A stretch of DNA of 64,000 bases, taken from assembly GCA_022826825.1 (NCBI GenBank), contig JAJDUD010000003.1, positions 55,216-119,215 on the forward strand. The letters run 5' to 3'. Position numbers and translations under genes: made by a program. The DNA is from Acidobacteriota bacterium (GTDB lineage: Bacteria > Acidobacteriota > Vicinamibacteria > Marinacidobacterales > Marinacidobacteraceae). Of this stretch, positions 1-8,027 are shown in pieces (within the stretch, counting starts at the first letter, position 1; each line of letters opens with the position of its first letter). The notes under the pieces are model-generated. The model had not been told where the DNA came from, did not search any database, and saw only the letters and a program-made list of their open reading frames with translations.

Positions 1-123
1 CGCCTGGGGGGTGAGCGCGGGCCGATTCACCTCGACCAGCACGAAGACCGTCAGGAGGAGGGTCAGGACCCCGATGGCGGCGCCGCGGACGCCGGACGAC
101 GCCCGCGGAACCGATTCACTCAC
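1..123 (-). CDS. TRAP transporter permease, N-terminal fragment (truncated by window edge)
   Basis: A GTG at 123-121 opens a frame that runs off the left edge of the window. The visible 41 residues contain one hydrophobic segment (AIGVLTLLLTVFVLVEV), as at the N terminus of fused TRAP membrane subunits. It begins 24 bp after the stop of the TAXI-type receptor gene on the same strand, the usual receptor-then-permease order. The assignment rests mostly on that neighbour because only the first helix is visible. Confidence 0.55.
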   Translation of the reverse strand, partial: MSESVPRASSGVRGAAIGVLTLLLTVFVLVEVNRPALTPQA

Positions 124-147
124 CGCGGCAGCGTGTCCGGAGATCGA

Positions 148-1131
148 TCAGGGTTCCGGCCAGATTCCGGCTTCCCGGTAGAAGCGGACGGCGCCGGGAT
201 GGAAGTCGACGCCGGTGTAGCGGGCGGCGTTGTTCTCGTTGATGGCCCGGCCGGCCGGATGCTTCTCCACCACCGACTGGCGCCGTTCCCAGAGCGCGCG
301 CGTCGCCTGGTAAACGGTCTCCTCATCGGCGTCCGCCCGCGTGATGAGGTGCATCGACCCGACGTCGAGCCCGAGGTAGTCCTCGTCCTGGCCGCGATAG
401 GTGCCGGCGGGAATGACGGCCTCCCGGTAGAACGGATACCGCTCGGGCAGTTCGCTGCGGATCTCGGGATCCAGCGGAACGAGCAGGGTATCCATCCCGG
501 CGGTCGCCTGGACGATCGAAGCGGTGGGAACGGCGCCCCCGAGGAAAGCGGCCGCCGCCGAGTCGTCGCTGAGCATGTCCACCGCCCCCGCCTGGGTGTT
601 GTAGAGCGGGATGAAGTCCTCGTAGGTGACCCCGTGCGCTTCCACGATCGGCCGGATGAAGTGCTCGAACCCGGCGCCGGCCACGCCCACCACGACCCGC
701 TTCCCGGCGAGGTCCGGGATCCGGTTCACTTCGTGCCGCCGGGGAGACACGAACGTCGCCACGTTGGGCGCCAGGGTCATGACCGCCTGGACCGGATACG
801 CGCGCCCCCAGCCGTCCTCACCCCGGGCGGCGAAATAGGTCACCGCCGCATTGGAGAGCGCCAGGTCCAGCTCGCCCGAAGCCAGGCGGCGGATGTTCTC
901 TCCCGACCCTTTCGTCGCTTCCGGCGTCACCCGGAGCCCGGCCTCGCCGAGAACCTCCGCCAGCGCTCCCCCGACGACGAAGAAGGCTCCTCCCGGGGGG
1001 GCGCTGCCCAGACTCAGGAAGGCGGGAGCGGCCCCATCGCCGCCTCCGCCGCACCCGCCGGCGGCGAGCAGCGGGACGGACAGACCCAGAAGGACACGGG
1101 AAACGACGGCGCGGCGGGGTCCGGAGAGCAT
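148..1131 (-). CDS. TAXI-family TRAP transporter solute-binding lipoprotein
   Basis: A 327-aa periplasmic receptor that would deliver a small, probably acidic, solute to a TRAP permease. Residues 1-27 form a lipoprotein signal ending LLAAGGC. The mature part has the TAXI fold signature: an N-terminal strand with GSAPPGGAFFVVGGALA, then ASGELDLALSNAAVTYFA and the hinge region VVGVAGAGFEHF. Length is normal for the family. The gene stops 24 bp before the permease start. Its ATG lies 9 nt after a TAGAGT box, consistent with a leaderless transcript. The ligand cannot be told from the sequence. Confidence 0.9.
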   Translation of the reverse strand: MLSGPRRAVVSRVLLGLSVPLLAAGGCGGGGDGAAPAFLSLGSAPPGGAFFVVGGALAEVLGEAGLRVTPEATKGSGENIRRLASGELDLALSNAAVTYFAARGEDGWGRAYPVQAVMTLAPNVATFVSPRRHEVNRIPDLAGKRVVVGVAGAGFEHFIRPIVEAHGVTYEDFIPLYNTQAGAVDMLSDDSAAAAFLGGAVPTASIVQATAGMDTLLVPLDPEIRSELPERYPFYREAVIPAGTYRGQDEDYLGLDVGSMHLITRADADEETVYQATRALWERRQSVVEKHPAGRAINENNAARYTGVDFHPGAVRFYREAGIWPEP

Positions 1132-1140
1132 CAGGCGGCG

Positions 1141-1146
1141 ACTCTA
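1141..1146 (-). promoter_or_regulatory. -10 box (TAGAGT) for the TAXI receptor gene
   Basis: TAGAGT on the minus strand lies 9 nt before the ATG at 1131. With transcription starting 6-9 nt downstream of the box, the mRNA would begin at or next to the start codon. The same geometry recurs at several genes in the window. Confidence 0.45.
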
Positions 1147-1173
1147 GCAGCCTGTGGTTCCACCACCGGCTGC
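1147..1173 (-). terminator. Hairpin between the exported protein gene and the TAXI gene
   Basis: GCAGCC pairs with GGCTGC around an inner GTGGT/ACCAC stem and a 3-nt loop. It sits in the 53-bp gap after the stop at 1185 and overlaps the region just upstream of the TAXI -10 box. There is no clear T-run, so it may be an attenuator or an incomplete terminator. Confidence 0.35.
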
Positions 1174-1184
1174 CAGGGCCCGGA

Positions 1185-1787
1185 CTAACGGGACAGCGCG
1201 GCCAGCGGCCCGGAAAGCGCGTCCGCCAGGTCGTCGAGCGTGTCGAACCCCAGGCCTCCCGCGTCCGATTCCGCCAGCGCGAATCCCGGAAGGATGCGGT
1301 CGGTACCGTCCTCATCGGTGCGGAGGTGCCGCTTCCCCGCCTCTCCGGACGTCACGCGGGGGAGCCGCCCGCTCTCCCCGGTGAGGAAGACGAGCGCCCT
1401 TTCTCCCACCATGAACTGCGCCGAATGGGTCGCGGTCATCCGGGTGTCCCCGACGGTGCCGCCGGGCACCCGGAAGCGGACCAGGTTCCGGCCGCCGCCC
1501 TTGAAGCGCCGTTCGGTGCGCAGGGTCACGGTGGTGAAGATCTCGCGCCGGTCGGCCGTCCACGCGGAGCGCATGTCGAGCACCTCGCCGGCGACGATCG
1601 TGTCCGAGTGCTCGACCAGCTCGGCAAGCCCCGGCCAGGCGTAGGGGTTCCGGAACGGCTCGTGCTGCGGCGGCTGGCCGCGCTGCGCGAGCGCCGGCGA
1701 CCCGGCGGCCAGCAGGCTTCCGGCCGTCAGCAAGGCGAGGGCGGCAATCCGGCCGGCCCGGGTTCCCGGTGTCTCGACTCCGCGCAT
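1185..1787 (-). CDS. Exported protein of unknown function
   Basis: A 200-aa protein with a clear Sec signal peptide (hydrophobic IAALALLTAGSLLAAGSPALA, cleavage near residue 34). The mature part has alternating strands (TIVAGEVLDMRSAW, ITTVTLRTERRFKG-like) followed by FMVGERALVFLTGE, reminiscent of small beta-rich secreted proteins. I recognise no catalytic motif. The ATG lies 6 nt after TATGCT on the minus strand, which supports the start. It is divergent from the metalloprotease gene at 2003. Confidence 0.7.
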   Translation of the reverse strand: MRGVETPGTRAGRIAALALLTAGSLLAAGSPALAQRGQPPQHEPFRNPYAWPGLAELVEHSDTIVAGEVLDMRSAWTADRREIFTTVTLRTERRFKGGGRNLVRFRVPGGTVGDTRMTATHSAQFMVGERALVFLTGESGRLPRVTSGEAGKRHLRTDEDGTDRILPGFALAESDAGGLGFDTLDDLADALSGPLAALSR

Positions 1788-1793
1788 GCGGCA

Positions 1794-1799
1794 AGCATA
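1794..1799 (-). promoter_or_regulatory. -10 box (TATGCT), leaderless geometry
   Basis: TATGCT on the minus strand, 6 nt before the ATG at 1787. Confidence 0.45.
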
Positions 1800-2002
1800 G
1801 CGACGCCGTGCCGCCGGGCCTCAGCCGTCCGGGGCGTGAAGGCGAGTGGGATGGCGACGTACGGTTTCGCGGCCTGCGGCCGCGATGCCGCTCTGGAGGC
1901 CGGCGTCCCGCCCCGTGTCAAGATTCCGGCGTCCCCGAGTTCGTCGTGCCACCGGTAGCCCCTCCCTCGCGAGCCGCCGTTCGCGGCACGCGGCCCGTCA
2001 CC

Positions 2003-3061
2003 ATGGGGATCCTGACGGCGCTCACCGTGGTGTTCGTTCCCGGTGGCGACGCCTTCGGCTACCGGTTCTTCTGGCGAACCGTGGACGACGCACCGCTGCC
2101 GGTCGCGGCGGACGCCTCCCGCTGGGACCCGGCGGTCTGGGGGCCGGGAAGGACGCTGCACTTCGTGGTCGCCGACTCGCCCGGGTGGACGGAGCCCTGG
2201 GAGGATGCTCGCGGGGAAGAGCACGACCCGCCCTTCGCGACTGCCGAGGACGTGATCCCGTTCGCCCGGAGGGCGCTCGCCGTCTGGTCGGCGCCGCCGA
2301 GTACGGACATCCAGTGGTCCGTCGCCGGCGTGGGCGGCGAACTCCACGCGGAACGCGACCACGTCAACGCCATCCGCATGCACCCGTTCGGCCACGGGAC
2401 CTCCTACGCCGACATCTGGGACCGGAATGGCGTGATCGTGGAGTGCGACGTGTCGCTCAATCCGCGGCACACCCGGGACCTCGACGGCGCGGCCCTGGAG
2501 GTGCTGATCCACGAATTCGGCCACTGCCTCGGCCTCGCGCACTCGGCGCCGTTCCCGACGTGGGACACCTGGGGATGGTGTCGCGGCCTTGAGCCCGCCC
2601 TCTGGGATACCGATCCGGTGATGTCCTACGGCTACCTGCCGGAACCCGGGTTGACCGAGGACGACCTCATCGGCGCCTCGCTGCTCCGGCCCGCGCCCGG
2701 CTGGCTGGACCGGGTCGGCAGCATCGCGGGGCAGGTGACCGTCGGCGGGCGGGCCGCCCGCTACGTGCCGGTGTTCGCAACCCGGATTTCCGGGGAGGAG
2801 GTCGTCGCCTCGGCGAACACGTTCACGAACGGCGAGGGCTTCTTCGCCATCGAGGGACTCTCGCCCGGAGGCTACCTGCTGGCCGCCGGCGCGATGGGCG
2901 ACATCGACGGGAACTCGTCGCTGGTGGACCGGGGCGCCACCCTCGGCTCGACCGACCAGTACCTGCTGGACCCGGTGCGCGTCGTCGCCGGTCAGGAGAC
3001 CAGGGCGCCCCCGATTCCCCTGCGGGAAGGGCGCGAGGCGTCGCCCTTCCGGCGCGAATGA
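2003..3061 (+). CDS. Matrixin-like zinc metalloprotease, secreted
   Basis: A 352-aa secreted protease candidate. The zinc-binding consensus HExxHxxGxxH is present as HEFGHCLGLAH at residues 170-180, followed about 40 residues on by VMSYGYLPEPGLTEDD, a Met-turn-like segment. After the catalytic domain there is a beta-sandwich tail (IAGQVTVGGRAARYVPVF to GGYLLAAGAMGD) resembling carboxypeptidase-regulatory folds. The frame is open from 1769, but the ATG at 2003 gives a short hydrophobic leader, so I chose it; the exact start is uncertain. Its stop overlaps the next gene by ATGA, so the two are coupled. Confidence 0.75.
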   Translation: MGILTALTVVFVPGGDAFGYRFFWRTVDDAPLPVAADASRWDPAVWGPGRTLHFVVADSPGWTEPWEDARGEEHDPPFATAEDVIPFARRALAVWSAPPSTDIQWSVAGVGGELHAERDHVNAIRMHPFGHGTSYADIWDRNGVIVECDVSLNPRHTRDLDGAALEVLIHEFGHCLGLAHSAPFPTWDTWGWCRGLEPALWDTDPVMSYGYLPEPGLTEDDLIGASLLRPAPGWLDRVGSIAGQVTVGGRAARYVPVFATRISGEEVVASANTFTNGEGFFAIEGLSPGGYLLAAGAMGDIDGNSSLVDRGATLGSTDQYLLDPVRVVAGQETRAPPIPLREGREASPFRRE

Positions 3062-3897
3062 CCCGGAAGATCCTGCTCGTCGCCGCGGCGTCGGCGCCGG
3101 CGCTGTTCGCTTGCGATGGAGGCGAGAGCGTCCCCGTCGCCCCCCCGCCTGCTCCTCCGGCGCCTCCGGCGTTCGGGGTCTCGTTCGCGGAGACGGCGCT
3201 CGAGATGCGCGAGGGGGAGACCCTGGCAGTGGGCGTGCGATACGAGGTCCGCGAACTCCCCGGCCCGGTCCAGGTCCGGCTCAGCGCCTCCCACGAGTTC
3301 GCGTCCGAAGCCGACTACAAGCTCGCCGTGGACTCCATCGAGATTCCGGCGGGCCGGGACCTCGCCGGCGAGGCAAGCTTCGAGGTCTCCGCGCTGGCCG
3401 ACCTCTTCTTCACCGAGGGCGTCGAAGTGTTGCCGCTCGCCTTCGCCCATTCCGGCGGGCAGGCCGACCTGGGTGATCCGGTGGAGATCTCGCTCATCGA
3501 GGCGGGCGCTTCGCCCTGTCCGGGCATCACCGTCATCGGGCTTCCCTGGCGTGAAGAGGAGTCTCCGGACGACGACGTGGCGAACATGCTCGCCACCACC
3601 CTGAACCTCGAAATCGGCGCGGGCGGCGCGGGCGCCCGGCTGGAGATCCTGGGCCCGTACTTCGATCTCGGCACCTACGGCCGCATCGCGGAATCCGTGT
3701 CGGCGTTCGGGATCAATCGGTGGAACGTCCGCACCGGACCGGGAGTGATCGTGCACGAGCTGGACGTGAACTGGCCGGGCGAGGACTGGTTCGAGGAGGA
3801 GTCCGAAGAGAGCCTCGATCTCGCCTTCCGGGGCGGCGGCTGCGCCGGGGACGCCGTGGCTTCCTGCACGAGCGACGGCTGCGAGATCCTCCCGTAG
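3058..3897 (+). CDS. Lipoprotein of unknown function coupled to the metalloprotease
   Basis: A 279-aa protein with a lipobox (LLVAAASAPALFAC, Cys19), a proline-rich linker at about residues 27-38 and a Calx-beta-like beta-sandwich region (LEMREGETLAVGVRYEV and later IEIPAGRDLAGEASFEV). The C terminus contains three cysteines in CASCTSDGC-like spacing that could form disulfides. It overlaps the protease stop by 4 bp (ATGA), so the two products probably act together at the cell surface. No enzymatic motif is visible. Confidence 0.7.
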   Translation: MTRKILLVAAASAPALFACDGGESVPVAPPPAPPAPPAFGVSFAETALEMREGETLAVGVRYEVRELPGPVQVRLSASHEFASEADYKLAVDSIEIPAGRDLAGEASFEVSALADLFFTEGVEVLPLAFAHSGGQADLGDPVEISLIEAGASPCPGITVIGLPWREEESPDDDVANMLATTLNLEIGAGGAGARLEILGPYFDLGTYGRIAESVSAFGINRWNVRTGPGVIVHELDVNWPGEDWFEEESEESLDLAFRGGGCAGDAVASCTSDGCEILP

Positions 3898-3924
3898 CCG
3901 CTTTCCGCCGCGCGGGACAGCGCG

Positions 3925-5349
3925 CTAGATCGGCGGCAACTCCTCGTGCCAGGCGGTGCGCTCCTGGTAGGCGTACGCGACCTGCAGCAACCGGCCCTCG
4001 GAGAACGGCGGCCCGTAGATCTGGAGCGCGAGGGGCCGCTTCGGCGCCTCCGACGTGAACCCGCATCCCATCGTGAGGCCCGGGTATCCGGTCATGTTCC
4101 CGATGAAGGTGTTTCCCGGACGGCTGTCCAGCGCATCGGGATCGGTCCCGGCGCGGACGTCGCTCCGGGCCGCCGCTTCCGAGCGGAGCGGGTCGGCAGG
4201 GGAAAGGGAACTGGGAACGATCATCACGTCGCAGTGACGGAAGACCTCGGCCATCTCCTCCTGCAGGATCGTTCGCAGCCGAAGCGCCTTGATGTAGTCG
4301 GTGGCGGGATAGAACCTGGCCACCTCCAGCCGTTCGCGTACCAGCGGATCGAGATCCTCGGGCTGTTCGGCAAGCCGTTTCTCGTGAAATGTGGTGGCCT
4401 CCGCCATGGCGACGATCCAGCCGGCGCCCCCGGCCAGGTGGGCGTGCGGCACTTCGACTTCCACGGTCGCGGCACCGTCCGCCGTGAGCAGCGCGATCGC
4501 GGCGTGAACCGCCCGCTGCATCTCGTCGGTCGCATCCTCGAAGAACCCCGAGACCGGCACGCCGATGCGCAGACCCGAGACCTCGGGCGTGAGCCCCGCG
4601 AGATAGTCCGGAACCGCCACGTCGGCTGCCGTCGGGTCCCGGGGATCAGCGCCGGCGATCGCCCCGAGCATCGCCGCGGCGTCCCAGGCGGTGCGCGTCA
4701 TGGGGCCCGCGTGGTCGAGCGTCCAACTGAGCGTGGTGACCCCGAAGCGGCTGATCCGGCCGTAGGTCTGCTTGAGGCCGACGATGCCGCAGGCAGCCGC
4801 GGGGCCCCGGATCGAACCCCCGGTGTCGGTCCCGATCGAGAGGGGCACCAGGCGGGCGGCCAGGGCGGCGCCGGAACCCGAAGACGACCCGGAGGGCGTG
4901 TAGTCGGTCGCCCAGGGGTTGCGGGCGGGCCCGAACCCGGAGAGCACGCCGCTTCCCATGGCGAACTCGAGGAGGTTCAGCTTGCCCACCAGGATGGCGC
5001 CCGCCGCATTCAGCCGCGCCGTGATCGTGGACTCGTAGTCCGGCACCCAGTCCGCGGTGGCCTTCGAGCCGTTCGTGGTGAGGATGCCGGCGGTCGCGAG
5101 GATGTCCTTCGGGGCATAGGGGATCCCGTGCAGGGGTCCGCGCCAGTCGCCCGCAGCGATCTCGGCTTCCGCCGCCCGCGCCCGCTCGCGGGCGTGATCG
5201 GCCGTGACCGTGATGAAGGAGTTGATGGTCGGATCGACGGCCTCGATGTGGGCGAGGTGGGCGTCCACGACGTCGACGGGTGAGAGTTCCCGGCTGCGGA
5301 TGCCTTCCGAGAGCGCGCGGCCGCTGAGCCGGCAGAGTTCGGGGATCAT
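3925..5349 (-). CDS. Amidase (amidase-signature family)
   Basis: A 474-aa hydrolase of carboxylic amides. The Ser-cisSer-Lys triad is visible: Lys in YAPKDIL, the serine-rich loop SGSSSGSGAALAA and the nucleophile in GTDTGGSIRGPAA. Full family length. I start at the ATG at 5349 rather than upstream codons because GGGGAG lies 8-9 nt before it and the upstream gene stops at 5354. The substrate is unknown. It forms a two-gene unit with the small lipoprotein upstream. Confidence 0.92.
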   Translation of the reverse strand: MIPELCRLSGRALSEGIRSRELSPVDVVDAHLAHIEAVDPTINSFITVTADHARERARAAEAEIAAGDWRGPLHGIPYAPKDILATAGILTTNGSKATADWVPDYESTITARLNAAGAILVGKLNLLEFAMGSGVLSGFGPARNPWATDYTPSGSSSGSGAALAARLVPLSIGTDTGGSIRGPAAACGIVGLKQTYGRISRFGVTTLSWTLDHAGPMTRTAWDAAAMLGAIAGADPRDPTAADVAVPDYLAGLTPEVSGLRIGVPVSGFFEDATDEMQRAVHAAIALLTADGAATVEVEVPHAHLAGGAGWIVAMAEATTFHEKRLAEQPEDLDPLVRERLEVARFYPATDYIKALRLRTILQEEMAEVFRHCDVMIVPSSLSPADPLRSEAAARSDVRAGTDPDALDSRPGNTFIGNMTGYPGLTMGCGFTSEAPKRPLALQIYGPPFSEGRLLQVAYAYQERTAWHEELPPI

Positions 5350-5353
5350 CGGA

Positions 5354-5677
5354 TCACTCCCCGGACTCCGCCGCACCGGGTCCGCGGGCGACGAAGGTCA
5401 CGGCAGGTTCGACCAGGTCCGGGATCTCGAGTTCCCGAACCGCGCGGAAGAAGGCGTGATTCATGCGGACCGCGGGGAGAATCGTGGACAGACGGTCCGC
5501 GGGCAGCGGGTGATCGAGCAGACTGTTCGCGTACCCCAGCGCGGTGACCGTAGGGCCGGCGCCCGGGTCCGGTCCGGCCTCGCACCCCGCGAGAATCAAC
5601 GGCGCCGCGACCGGCGCCGCGGCGGCGCTGCCGAGCAGCCGCCGGCGGGTCATGAGCTTCGGAGCGCGCCTGGCCAT
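5354..5677 (-). CDS. Small Tat-type lipoprotein paired with the amidase
   Basis: A 107-aa protein. Residues 1-32 form a twin-arginine signal (TRRRLLGSAAAAP) with a lipobox ending LILAGC. The mature 75 residues (start EAGPDPGAGPTVTALGYAN) have no known motif. GGAGG lies 7-8 nt before the ATG, a standard ribosome binding site unlike the leaderless genes nearby. It ends 4 bp before the amidase start, so the amidase may work with this anchored subunit. Confidence 0.7.
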   Translation of the reverse strand: MARRAPKLMTRRRLLGSAAAAPVAAPLILAGCEAGPDPGAGPTVTALGYANSLLDHPLPADRLSTILPAVRMNHAFFRAVRELEIPDLVEPAVTFVARGPGAAESGE

Positions 5678-5779
5678 AACCGACCTCCGTCTGCGTGAAC
5701 CGGGCTGCCGATTCTACCGGCGCCTCGTCCGGACGGGGACCGGGCGACCGGGACCAACGAAGTCCGGTCGGGGCCGGGG

Positions 5780-5785
5780 TATCCT
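5780..5785 (+). promoter_or_regulatory. -10 box (TATCCT) for the selenoprotein disulfide oxidoreductase
   Basis: TATCCT lies 8 nt before a GTG at 5794. It supports that GTG as the start over the longer frame from 5695. Confidence 0.4.
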
Positions 5786-5793
5786 TACGCCCC

Positions 5794-6519
5794 GTGCTGC
5801 TTCGCGAAGCGGATCGCACGGCGGTCCGGAAACACTTCGAGGATCTCGCCGGCTCCGTCTCCGCCACTGTCTATTCGCGGCAGGAAAGCCCTCTCGTGGT
5901 GCCCGGCCGGACACCCTGTCAGACCTGTCCCACGACCGAAGCGCTGCTACGGGAGGTGGAGGAGCTTTCGGACCGGTTCACCGTCGAGGTGCGGGACGTG
6001 GACGAGGCCCCGCAGGCGGCGCGCGACGCGGGAATCCACCGTCTGCCGGCGATCGAACTCACCGGCGCCGCCAGGGGACGGGTCCGTTTCCTGGGCCTGC
6101 CGGACGGGCACGAGTTCGGTTCGCTGATCACGGCGGCAACCTGGGTCTCCGGGGCGCCGCTGGCCCTTTCCGAAGACGCCGCGGAGCAGTTGTCAGCGCT
6201 CCGGCGGCCGGTCCACGTGAAGGTCTTCACGACCCCCACCTGACCCTGGTGCGCGCCGGCGGCCAGTCTGGCCGTCCAGTTCGCGGTGGTGAGCCCCGAG
6301 GTGACGACCGACATCGTGATGGTCCAGGAGTTCCCGGACCTGGCGCGAACCTATTCCGTTTCTTCCGTGCCGCTGACCGTGGTCGAACCGCTGGAAGACG
6401 GCGCCGGACTCGTGGGGCAGGGGACCTCGGTGTTGGGAGCCCAGGCCGAGGAAGTGTTCCTCGCGGCGGTGGCCGAAGTGGGCGCCGGCGCCCATCCGAA
6501 CCAGGATCCGGCATCGTGA
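5794..6519 (+). CDS. Selenocysteine protein disulfide oxidoreductase (two thioredoxin folds, CxxC and UxxC)
   Basis: A 241-aa PDO/glutaredoxin-like protein whose frame continues through an in-frame TGA at 6241-6243 (residue 150). The N-terminal fold has CQTC in GRTPCQTCPTTEALL. The C-terminal fold reads VFTTPT-U-PWCAPAASLAVQFA, where homologues have a TPTCPYC active site, so U replaces the first catalytic Cys. Downstream residues (VQEFPDLARTYSVSSVPLTVV) keep the family pattern to the stop at 6517-6519. A SECIS-like hairpin follows the UGA. Automated calls would end at 6243 and start a false ORF at 6286. The stop overlaps the next gene as GTGA. Thiol-disulfide exchange in the cytoplasm is the expected role. 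Confidence 0.88.
6244..6274 (+). promoter_or_regulatory. SECIS-like element of the disulfide oxidoreductase
   Basis: CGGCCA (6260-6265) pairs perfectly with TGGCCG (6269-6274) around the loop GUC. The loop G is 23 nt after the UGA, within the range for bacterial SECIS elements recognised by SelB. Confidence 0.7.
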
Positions 6520-8027
6520 ACGGTCACCGTCCCCGGTATCCCGGCGCGGACTGGCGGGTGGACCGGCGCCGGGCCCTGCGCATCCTTTCGGGCGGAGCGG
6601 CGCTCGCCGCCGGGGGACCGGCCCTTGCGGGAGAAAGGGCCGCGCCCTTCTCCGAAGACTCGCTGGCCGATCTCGGGCGGCGTCTCCACGCGGTCCGGAG
6701 GCGTTTCGGCCTCCGCCGGGCCATCGGGATCCATGTGGAAGACCTGGAGACCGGGGCCGCGCTCTTCAGCCACAATGCGGACCGCGGTTATGTGCCGGCC
6801 TCCGGGATGAAGTTGCCGATCACGGGGGCCTGTCTCCATTACCTGGGACCGAGCTACCGCTTTCCGACGCGACTGCTGGTGGATACGCCACCCACCGAGG
6901 ACGGGGTCATCGAAGGTCCCGTCCACGTCGTCGGCTCCGGGGACCCCAGTCTCCAGCGGCATGACATGGACTTCATCGCGGACTCGCTGGCGGCGTTCGG
7001 GCTCACCGAGATCCGGGGCGACATCGTGCTGGACGACTCGTTCCTCGAGGTCCAGGAAACCGATCAGGCGCTCGTGAGGCGCCGGATCCTTTACCGGGAA
7101 CCCATCCAGAGCGCCCTCGGCTACCACTGGAACCGGGTGGAGGTCGCGGGCGTGCCCGGGGACGGCCAGCAGCCGGCGGTGCGCGACGAGGGGTATGGCT
7201 ACTACGCCATCCAGAACCGGATGGTGCTGCGCAACTCGGGGCGTCCCTACATCCTGGCCCAGCGCCGGGGCACGCGCCGGATCCGGCTCCAGGGACGCAT
7301 CCTCAGAGGCGGCAACGAACGCGTCGCCCGTTTCACCGCGACGGAGCCGGCGCTCTATTTCGGCTATGCCCTCAAGGGAAAGCTCATCGAGCGCGGGGTA
7401 CGGGTGACCGGCGAGCCGAGGCGGGGACCGGTTCCGGCCGCCCACCGAAAGCTCCTGTTGTACCGCCACGAGTCGGCGCCCCTGACCCAGGTCGTGGAGG
7501 CTCTCGGCAAGTACAGCAACAACTGGTCCGCCGAACAGCTCCTCTTCGCCGTCGGGGCCCATCGCTGGGGACCACCGGGAACGCGGGAAAAGGGGGTGCG
7601 GGCGACCGAGGAATACCTCGTGGGTCTCGGCTTCCCCGCCGACAGTTTCGTGGTGGACGATGGCTCCGGGCTCTCGAGGGAGAACCGCCTGAGCGCCCGC
7701 CTCCTCGTCGCCGTCGTTCGCGACCTCTACGGCCAACCGGAGCTCCGGACCGATTTCCTCTGCTCACTGGCTGTTTCCGGCGTGGACGGCACCCTTGCCC
7801 GGCGCCTGTGGGGAGAAGAAACCCTCGGCCGGGTGATGGCAAAGACGGGGACCCTCAGTGGGGTCAGTTCGCTCTCCGGGGTCGCTTTCCCTCTCGCTGC
7901 CGAGAACCGGGCGCTTGGGTTTTCGGTCATGACGAACGGCCTCCGCAACTCCTGGAACGCCGACGCGGTCGAAAACCTGATCGCGGGGGAACTCGTCCGC
8001 TGGAACGGCGTCGCCCGCCCGGCGTGA
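6516..8027 (+). CDS. dacB: D-alanyl-D-alanine carboxypeptidase/endopeptidase, PBP4 (S13) type
   Basis: A 503-aa periplasmic peptidoglycan peptidase. A Tat-like signal (DRRRALRILSGGAALAAGG) is followed by the three penicillin-binding motifs: SxxK as S96-GM-K99, SxN in KYSNNWSAEQ, and KTG at 443-445 (AKTGTLSG). The insertion between SxxK and SxN is long, as in PBP4. The GTG start overlaps the stop of the selenoprotein gene (GTGA) and its own stop overlaps the next gene in the same way, so the three genes are translationally coupled. Confidence 0.92.
   Translation: MNGHRPRYPGADWRVDRRRALRILSGGAALAAGGPALAGERAAPFSEDSLADLGRRLHAVRRRFGLRRAIGIHVEDLETGAALFSHNADRGYVPASGMKLPITGACLHYLGPSYRFPTRLLVDTPPTEDGVIEGPVHVVGSGDPSLQRHDMDFIADSLAAFGLTEIRGDIVLDDSFLEVQETDQALVRRRILYREPIQSALGYHWNRVEVAGVPGDGQQPAVRDEGYGYYAIQNRMVLRNSGRPYILAQRRGTRRIRLQGRILRGGNERVARFTATEPALYFGYALKGKLIERGVRVTGEPRRGPVPAAHRKLLLYRHESAPLTQVVEALGKYSNNWSAEQLLFAVGAHRWGPPGTREKGVRATEEYLVGLGFPADSFVVDDGSGLSRENRLSARLLVAVVRDLYGQPELRTDFLCSLAVSGVDGTLARRLWGEETLGRVMAKTGTLSGVSSLSGVAFPLAAENRALGFSVMTNGLRNSWNADAVENLIAGELVRWNGVARPA

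Noticed and set aside
6286..6519. Separate 77-aa gene after the UGA of the disulfide oxidoreductase
   Set aside because: It is the in-frame continuation of the selenoprotein; it lacks its own start signal and completes the thioredoxin fold.
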